DNA from: Costus lasius
Lineage: Eukaryota; Streptophyta; Magnoliopsida; Zingiberales; Costaceae
Length of the DNA: 64,000 bases
NCBI GenBank assembly: GCA_027563935.2
Contig: CM050449.1
Span: 78,089,178-78,153,177, forward strand
Direction: 5' to 3'
Below, in pieces: positions 57,802 to 64,000 of the stretch. The notes under the pieces are model-generated. The model saw nothing but the letters and a program-made list of their open reading frames with translations. It made no database searches and was not told where the DNA came from. How positions within the stretch are numbered: the stretch's first letter is position 1; each line of letters opens with the position of its first letter. The position numbers and the translations under genes are program-made.

Positions 57802-60800
57802 ATGACTACTAGATCAGGAGCAAATTATAATAACCACCCTGAATCCAATGATATTACTAGACAAGCTGAACCTAATGACATGGCTAGACTCTTTAACATG
57901 ATGGCGTCCTTCCAAGAGGAACTTAGGGATATTAGAGCTAGGCTCCCAAATCCTGAAAATCTTAGGGATGATAGACCCCCTAGTCGGCCCTCAAGTGAAC
58001 CCATCCTAGGTGAACATCCCCAAAACAATAGGAACCATAATAGGAGAGTCCAAGAACCTGAATGGGAAGAGCCACATGCTCGACCTTATCAAAGACCTAG
58101 GGAAGACCAAGAACCTGAGTGGAATGAACCACGTGCTCAAACCTACCACAGACCTAGAGAGGATGAAGTGCAACGCAACATCAAACTCTCACCCCCAACC
58201 TTTAGTGGTTCCCTTGACCCTAGAGAGTTCCTAGATTGGGTAGACAAACTTGAACGGTATTTTGACTGGAGCATGATGCCAAGTCAATCCAAGGTTAGGT
58301 TCACCCGATGTCTCTTAGAAGGTACTGCTAGGTTATACTGGACAAGCATAGAGAAGAACATAGAGTTGTTTAGGCGCCCTCCTATTGAGAGATGGGAAGA
58401 CATGCGAGACAAACTTAGGGAAAAATATGTCCCTCCCTATTTCCAACTTAAGATTATTGATGAAGCCATGAGCCTAGTCCAAGGTAGCCTAAATGTCATC
58501 GACTACACCACTAGGTTTGATGAACTCCTTTTGAGGAGTGGCATCCATGAGGAACCCCATGTCTCCCTTAGTAGGTACAAGAATGGACTTAGACCCGAGA
58601 TCAAAAGGGGAATGACCTATTTCCAAATAGAGTCTAGGGAAGTCGCCTACCAAAGAGCCTTAGAGGTAGAGGAAAACATAAAGAGAGCCTTTAGGAGAGA
58701 GTTAAGTTCCCCTAGAACTTATCCTAAGGCGCCCTCCTCAAGTCCCTCTAGCTCTCAACCCAAAGCCCCAACACCAACACCCTCTAGACCTAGGACTGTC
58801 CAAGAACCTAGAGTCACTTGCCATGCTTGCAACCAAGTAGGACACTATATGAAAGACTGTCCCAAGAGGGTCCTGTACTTAGGTGAGGAAAAATGTGAAG
58901 AAACCTATGAGGAAAACCATGAGGAAATCCATAACCCTGACTCTGGTTGTACGGTTTGGGAAGAACTAGCTTATGATAGTGGTGAAGAACAAACCCACGA
59001 CACCTTAGGAGTGGTTAGGTGCACCCTAATCAAACCTACCTCAACCGAGGACTGGCGTAGGACCAGTATTTTCCACACCTACACGAAATGCAATGGCAAC
59101 ATGTGCAAAGTAGTGATAGATGGGGGAAGTAGTCTAAACGCGGTCTCTCACACAGCCTTAGTAAAATTCAACCTTAAGGCAGAACCGCACCCCAATCCCT
59201 ATAGCATATCCTGGGTCAATCAATCTAGTGTCCCAGTCACCCATAGGTGCTTAGTGCCCCTTCAGTTTGCCATCTACCAAGGCAAGATTTGGTGTGACGT
59301 CATAACCATGGATGTCGCCCAAGTCTTACTCGGTCGCCCGTGGTTATATGATATGGATGTTATCCACTACGGTCGGACTAACACCTATGTCTTTAGCCAT
59401 GACGGGCAAAAGATCAAACTAAAGCCATCCATGCCTAAAGAACTTAAGGCTGCCACCAACAAGGGTAGGATAGAGGAACCTAAGGAGCCTAAACCGACCA
59501 TCCAACTCATAAGGTCCCATGCCTTTACTCAAGACTGCTTAGAGTCCAAGCAAGTGTACTCCTTAGTCATTAAGGAAACCAACCCAGATGAGGAGTCACC
59601 CATACCCAAAGAAGTTGAGACCCTACTCTCAGGGTACTCTGAGCTCACCAGGGAAGAACTTCCCAATGGATTACCACCCCTTAGAGAAATCCAACATGCC
59701 ATAGACCTTGTCCCGGGTTCTACTCTCCCACACTTACCCCACTATAGGATGAACCCTACTGAGCATCAAGAGCTCAAAAGACAAGTAGATGAACTGTTAG
59801 ACAAGGGTTTCATTAGGGAAAGCCTTAGCCCGTGTGCAGTACCCGCCCTTCTTACCCCAAAGAAGGATGGAAGCTGGCGCATGTGTATAGACTGTAGGGC
59901 CATGAACAGAATAACCATCAAGTATAGATTTCCCATCCCAAGATTAGATGACATGCTTGACATGCTGGTAGGTTCTAAGTGGTTTAGCAAGCTAGACCTT
60001 AGAAGTGGATACCACCAAGTTAGGATCAGACTTGGGGATGAGTGGAAGACAGCTTTTAAGACTAAGGATGGTTTATATGAGTGGCTAGTCATGCCCTTTG
60101 GTCTCTCTAATGCCCCCTCAACATTTATGAGGTTAATGAACCAAGTCTTGAAGCCTTACATAGGAAGATTCTTAGTAGTTTACTTTGATGACATCCTAAT
60201 CTATAGCAAGACCCAAGAAGAACACATGGAACACCTTAGAAAAATCCTAGACTTACTTCAGGAAGAAAAGCTATACCTAAACCTGAAAAAGTGTTCTTTC
60301 CTTTCCCCTAGGGTTGTCTTTTTAGGCTTCATAGTTTCAGACCAAGGACTTCAAGCTGACCCTAGCAAAATCCAAGCCATCTTAGACTGGCCTGAACCCA
60401 AGACTTTGACTGAGATTAGGAGCTTCCATGGTCTAGCTGCCTTTTATAGGAGATTCATTAGAAACTTTAGCACCATAGTAGCCCCTATAACTAACTGTAT
60501 GAAGCAAGGTGAGTTTAGTTGGCCTAAGTCTGCTGGTAGAGCTTTTGTGGAGCTTAAGTCTAGAATGACCACTGCCCCTGTCCTAAAATTACCTGACTTC
60601 TCTAAAGTTTTTATAGTGGACTGTGATGCCTCAGGAGTAGGAATAGGAGGTACCCTTAGTCAGGAAGGACACCCCATAGCCTACTTTAGTGAGAAATTAA
60701 ATGAGGCCAAGCAAAGGTATACCACCTATGATAAGGAATTCTATGCTGTAGTCCAATCTTTAAGGCACTGGAGACACTATCTGATACACAACGAATTTAT

Positions 60801-62541
60801 TCTAAATAGTGATCACCAAGCTTTATCTTTTCTAAATGCTCAAAAGAAATTAAATGCTAGGCATGCTAAATGGGTAGAGTACCTTCAACAGTATACTTTT
60901 GTTTTGAAACATAAATCTGGAACTGAAAATAAAGTTGCTGATGCTTTGAGTAGAGTAGTTTTACTTATGCAAACTTTATCTGTTGAAGTAGTTGGATTTG
61001 ATCGTATGAAGCATGAATACCTAGAATGCCCTGATTTTTCAAGCATTTATTCTGAGCTTAGCATAGATCCTTTGAGTCATCCCCTCTATACCCTAAGGGA
61101 TGAGTTTCTGTTTCTTGGGCCAAAGTTGTGCATTCCCAAGACCTCAATCCGAGACTTCCTTGTTTGGGAGATCCACGGAGGAGGGTCTGCCAGGCACCAT
61201 GGCCGGGACAAGACTCAAGCCTTAGTGGAGGAACGGTTCTTCTGGCCGAACCTCAATAGGGATGTAGCTAAGATTGTCAAACATTGTAGGACCTGCCAGA
61301 CCAGAAAAACTCAGAAACATAACTATGGTCTGTACACACCCCTACCCATCCCTCAAGCACCATGGCAAGATCTTAGCATGGACTTCATCTTAGGTTTACC
61401 AAGGACTCCCTCCAGACATGACTCTATTTTTGTCGTAGTGGATAGGTTTACCAAGATGGCACACTTTATACCTTGCTACAAAACCACAGATGCATCACAT
61501 GTAGCTAGGTTGTTTTTTAAAGAGGTTGTTAAACATAGAGGTACCCCTCTGACTATAGTTTCTAATAGGGATTCCAGGTTTGTTGGACATTTCTGGAAAA
61601 CCCTGTGGGCTATGTTGGGAACCAAACTTAAATTCTCCACGGCCTATCATCCTCAGACGGATGGGCAGACCGAAGTGGTCAATCGATCACTAGGGAGCAT
61701 TTTGAGGAGTTTGGTAGGAGAGCACCCAGGCACATGGGATAAGCTGTTGCCCATTGCCGAGTTCTCCTATAATAGTGTTGTCAACAAAACCACAGGATTG
61801 TCCCCTTTTCAGGCCAACTTAGGGTACCAACCCAGAAAACCTGTTGATTTATTTCCTTTACCTAGGCACTCTCATATTTCTATGTCTGCTAAAGATTTTG
61901 CTACTCACATGTCCCATTTACATCATGAAATACATTGTCAAATGCTTGATGCTGTAAATTCCTATCGCAAGAGTGCTAACAAGAAACGCCGAGAAAGGAA
62001 ATTCTCTGTAGGTGAACAGGTTATACTGCGGGTCAGGGAGGAGCGCATCCATGGATCTGGCCGCAAGTTGGACGCCAAAGGACTCGGACCATTCACCATT
62101 GTAGAAAAGATCAACGATAACGCTTACATCTTGGATCTACCACCGGAACTGGGGATCCCCACCACTGTCAATGTGGAGGATCTCACGCACTATGAGGAGC
62201 CGGTGCACATCGGGGAGTTGACTGACAGGCCTGAACTGCAGAGCATACTTGAAGATCAGACCCGACTCACCCCAGACAAGGTACAAGTGTTTTACCGTGT
62301 TAAATTTACGTCGGGTGAGGAGGCTTGGCTTCCCGAAGAAGAGTTGGCTCAGGCTGCTCCGGAATTACTCCAAGGGTACAAGGATGATTCTCCAGAGGAG
62401 AATTTACTCCAAGGGTACAAGGATGATTCTCCAGAGGAGAATTCTTCCCACCCGGGGAGAAATGATGGAGGGGCCAACCCTGCCCCAAGGAGGTCTGGAA
62501 GGGCTAGGAGGAAGCCCATCAGATATGGCTTTTCCTCCTAG
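57802..62541 (+). CDS. gypsy-2 gag-pol polyprotein, 1579 residues, full-length but with integrase Asp to Asn
   Basis: Uninterrupted frame from ATG 57802 (MTTRSGANYNNHPES). Gag capsid block EFLDWVDKLERYFDW; CCHC knuckle CHACNQVGHYMKDC (about 339-352); protease VVIDGGSSLNAVS (about 437); RT MCIDCRAMNR and catalytic YFDD (about 793-796); RNase H VDCDASGVGIGG (about 939); integrase HHCC (about 1125-1166, CRTCQ), first catalytic Asp in SMDFILG (about 1193), Glu in QTEVV. The second catalytic Asp, expected in VSDRD, reads VSNRD (about 1254), so strand transfer should be lost. A chromodomain-like stretch FYRVKFTSGEEAWLPEEEL lies near 1495, followed by a 13-residue tandem duplication (LLQGYKDDSPEEN twice) and a basic tail RRSGRARRKPIRYGFSS read from the 3' LTR. 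Confidence 0.94.
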   Translation: MTTRSGANYNNHPESNDITRQAEPNDMARLFNMMASFQEELRDIRARLPNPENLRDDRPPSRPSSEPILGEHPQNNRNHNRRVQEPEWEEPHARPYQRPREDQEPEWNEPRAQTYHRPREDEVQRNIKLSPPTFSGSLDPREFLDWVDKLERYFDWSMMPSQSKVRFTRCLLEGTARLYWTSIEKNIELFRRPPIERWEDMRDKLREKYVPPYFQLKIIDEAMSLVQGSLNVIDYTTRFDELLLRSGIHEEPHVSLSRYKNGLRPEIKRGMTYFQIESREVAYQRALEVEENIKRAFRRELSSPRTYPKAPSSSPSSSQPKAPTPTPSRPRTVQEPRVTCHACNQVGHYMKDCPKRVLYLGEEKCEETYEENHEEIHNPDSGCTVWEELAYDSGEEQTHDTLGVVRCTLIKPTSTEDWRRTSIFHTYTKCNGNMCKVVIDGGSSLNAVSHTALVKFNLKAEPHPNPYSISWVNQSSVPVTHRCLVPLQFAIYQGKIWCDVITMDVAQVLLGRPWLYDMDVIHYGRTNTYVFSHDGQKIKLKPSMPKELKAATNKGRIEEPKEPKPTIQLIRSHAFTQDCLESKQVYSLVIKETNPDEESPIPKEVETLLSGYSELTREELPNGLPPLREIQHAIDLVPGSTLPHLPHYRMNPTEHQELKRQVDELLDKGFIRESLSPCAVPALLTPKKDGSWRMCIDCRAMNRITIKYRFPIPRLDDMLDMLVGSKWFSKLDLRSGYHQVRIRLGDEWKTAFKTKDGLYEWLVMPFGLSNAPSTFMRLMNQVLKPYIGRFLVVYFDDILIYSKTQEEHMEHLRKILDLLQEEKLYLNLKKCSFLSPRVVFLGFIVSDQGLQADPSKIQAILDWPEPKTLTEIRSFHGLAAFYRRFIRNFSTIVAPITNCMKQGEFSWPKSAGRAFVELKSRMTTAPVLKLPDFSKVFIVDCDASGVGIGGTLSQEGHPIAYFSEKLNEAKQRYTTYDKEFYAVVQSLRHWRHYLIHNEFILNSDHQALSFLNAQKKLNARHAKWVEYLQQYTFVLKHKSGTENKVADALSRVVLLMQTLSVEVVGFDRMKHEYLECPDFSSIYSELSIDPLSHPLYTLRDEFLFLGPKLCIPKTSIRDFLVWEIHGGGSARHHGRDKTQALVEERFFWPNLNRDVAKIVKHCRTCQTRKTQKHNYGLYTPLPIPQAPWQDLSMDFILGLPRTPSRHDSIFVVVDRFTKMAHFIPCYKTTDASHVARLFFKEVVKHRGTPLTIVSNRDSRFVGHFWKTLWAMLGTKLKFSTAYHPQTDGQTEVVNRSLGSILRSLVGEHPGTWDKLLPIAEFSYNSVVNKTTGLSPFQANLGYQPRKPVDLFPLPRHSHISMSAKDFATHMSHLHHEIHCQMLDAVNSYRKSANKKRRERKFSVGEQVILRVREERIHGSGRKLDAKGLGPFTIVEKINDNAYILDLPPELGIPTTVNVEDLTHYEEPVHIGELTDRPELQSILEDQTRLTPDKVQVFYRVKFTSGEEAWLPEEELAQAAPELLQGYKDDSPEENLLQGYKDDSPEENSSHPGRNDGGANPAPRRSGRARRKPIRYGFSS
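62367..62444 (+). repeat. 39-bp in-frame tandem duplication in gypsy-2
   Basis: Two identical copies of a unit beginning TTACTCCAAGGGTACAAGGA encode LLQGYKDDSPEEN twice, between the chromodomain-like stretch and the LTR. Being exact, it is recent. Confidence 0.9.
62454..62462 (+). other. polypurine tract of gypsy-2, within the coding frame
   Basis: GGGGAGAAA directly before the 3' LTR, translated as part of the polyprotein. Confidence 0.6.
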
Positions 62542-64000
62542 GTCATCTTTCTTTCCTTATTTGCACTTTCCTTATTTGCATTGAATAAAGCTCTAGTGCA
62601 TTGTGTAGTTTCCTTATTTGCTCCTAGAATAGTCTACTGGCCTTTGTGTTAATAATTGGGCAGGTTATAGCCCAGCTCAAGGGAAGCTAGGAAGCTCAAG
62701 CTAAAGCCACTCAAGTAGAGCTCCAATTATGGAAGGAGGCACTTCAACTACTTCAACTAAAGACTTCAAGTTGAAGGGGCTTACAATGAATGCAATTCCA
62801 CCTTCCAAATCAACCAAGGCGCCACTCAATAGGATGATTGATTCGAATGCAAGAAATCAGCCCACAATTCAATGCGCCTAGCCATCAAGAATTAATCTAG
62901 ATCCACAAATCAAGGGATCACCATCTAGATCCACAATTTGAGGAGTTATCTTTGGAAGCCTTTAGCCGCCCTTGCTCTTGAAGGAATGCAATTTGAAATT
63001 CAAGTGGGCGCCTTCTCATCCAAACAAATAAGGAAGGAGCTCAAGAAGAAATCGGCCACAAGGAGCTCCATCAAAAGAAGGATTTCGAAATTCAAATTTG
63101 CCAAGGAAATGTTTTAATTGTGCATCAACTTCTTTCCCTACCTTTGTGATTGCGCCTAGGGTGAATTGTCACCCTTGCCCATGGCTTGTTGAGCCTATAA
63201 ATTGTAATCCTCCCCTCTTTGTCTATTAGTTGCCTAGTGAAAAAAAAAGAATCCTTGTGTTAGCATTGGTGCTTGTCGCCTAAAGAAGTTTTCTACCTCC
63301 CCTCTTCTCCAAAGGGCCGAGCCCTTTCCCTTCTCCCCCCCTTCTTCTCAAGCTCTCAACGCTTCCAACCCTTGAAGGACTTTGCTTACTCTTGGCGAGG
63401 CTCTAAGGATCTCATCCACCTTGGTCTCGGCAAGGCACTTGGAGGTTCTTGGGCATCATCACTCTCGGCCAACAAGGAGGCTTGCATCTTGAAGACTTTC
63501 GGCTAAGTTCCTTCCCTCTCCTTTCTTTAGATCTTAAGAACTTGGCTCTACACTAATCTGAATTCTTATTCAAGGTGGCGCAAGGACTTGGAGATCTCTT
63601 ACTAAGCGCAAGTCTTTCTTCTCCCTCCCCCTTTCTCCTTAGTCAAAGTGTTAAGGGAACTTGTGAGGCTTAACCTCCCCCTTAGTTTTGTTTTGTAATA
63701 TGAATCCGTGGTATGTGTGGATCTCGTTTGTCTGTGTTTGTTTATAATGATGCAATACCTTCCATCAGAGTAGGACCGTTGAAGATCGGGACGATACGAT
63801 CCTTCTATGCTCAAGGGTCGCACTGTAAGTACTCCTACTAGTCATTTCATTTCATAGTTTAAAGTGCTCTTTCTTTTGGTAGTAACTTAGTGTCGCCTTT
63901 CTTATTTATAAAATACAAAAAAAACATATTTTCCAACTCCGTTAGAGTAAATTCGGGTTTTATCTAAAAATACAAAAAAATTATTTTCTCAAAGCGTTGT
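62463..64000 (+). repeat. 3' LTR of gypsy-2 (about 42 bp short of its end)
   Basis: Begins TGATGGAGGGGCC. The polyprotein stop lies at 62539-62541, 79 bp inside. The window ends before the expected terminal CCATCA. Confidence 0.94.

Larger units (their letters stand above)
56039..64000 (+). mobile_element. Ty3/gypsy chromovirus, CRM-like (gypsy-2), runs off the right edge
   Basis: 5' LTR 56039-57618, primer site, polyprotein 57802-62541, and 3' LTR from 62463 (1538 of about 1580 bp in view). LTR ends TGATGG...CCATCA form a 6-bp inverted repeat. The visible LTR portions differ by about three substitutions and two single-base gaps by eye, so insertion is recent. The five bases before it are CTATG; the partner duplication is outside the window. 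CRM assignment rests on IRSFHGLAAFYRRF and RHAKWVEYLQQY blocks in RT/RNase H, TGATG/CATCA ends and a coding end inside the LTR; it is moderate. Confidence 0.92.

Overview
The window reads as nuclear DNA of a flowering plant. It is AT-rich and almost wholly built of transposable elements nested in one another. No ordinary host protein gene was recognised. The only candidate host gene is a small tRNA-Arg(ACG) at 33247-33318. The species cannot be named from this sequence.

Left part (1-9685). A Ty1/copia element on the minus strand (copy A1) enters from the left edge with an open gag-pol frame, a 1.8 kb leader, a primer binding site and its 5' LTR (ends 6211). After it come a decayed L1-type LINE endonuclease fragment, AT-rich filler, a SINE-like piece, and a miniature LTR element (TRIM, 8758-9259).

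Middle (9686-32336). One old Athila-type Ty3/gypsy element on the plus strand with target-site duplication AGGTG. It keeps a broken gag and protease, has lost RT, RNase H and the integrase core, and retains an integrase C-terminus and a long env-like/Athila ORF. Two solo LTRs of a second copia family (B) have landed in it: B1 at 13646-15576 (duplication GGATG), and B3, split into 18385-19279 and 28380-29466. B3 in turn holds a complete copia-A element (A2, 19280-28379, duplication ATAAT). The env-like frame resumes after B3 and ends at 29609. A family of short palindromes recurs in the Athila LTRs and just upstream of the env-like ORF.

Right part (32342-64000). An AT-rich stretch holds a duplicated tRNA-Arg segment and two MITE-like elements, followed by a broken hAT transposase gene (35712-37248) with one recognisable intron. 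That gene is cut by a family-B copia element (B2, minus strand). The LTR of B2 contains a very young, apparently intact Tekay/Del-type chromovirus (38186-48602, TGATT duplication, 1531-residue polyprotein). The pol region of B2 is cut by a third copia-A copy (A3, plus strand, from 51273). A3 is cut at 56039 by a second young gypsy element, CRM-like, with a 1579-residue polyprotein whose C-terminus is encoded inside its own 3' LTR; this element runs off the right edge.

Relative age follows from nesting and from by-eye LTR differences: Athila (a few percent) is older than B, which is older than A2 (about 0.4%), gypsy-1 (about 0.2%) and gypsy-2 (about 0.2%). The autonomous-looking elements (A1, gypsy-1) sit beside close relatives whose enzymes are damaged (A2, gypsy-2), which raises the question of mobilisation in trans.
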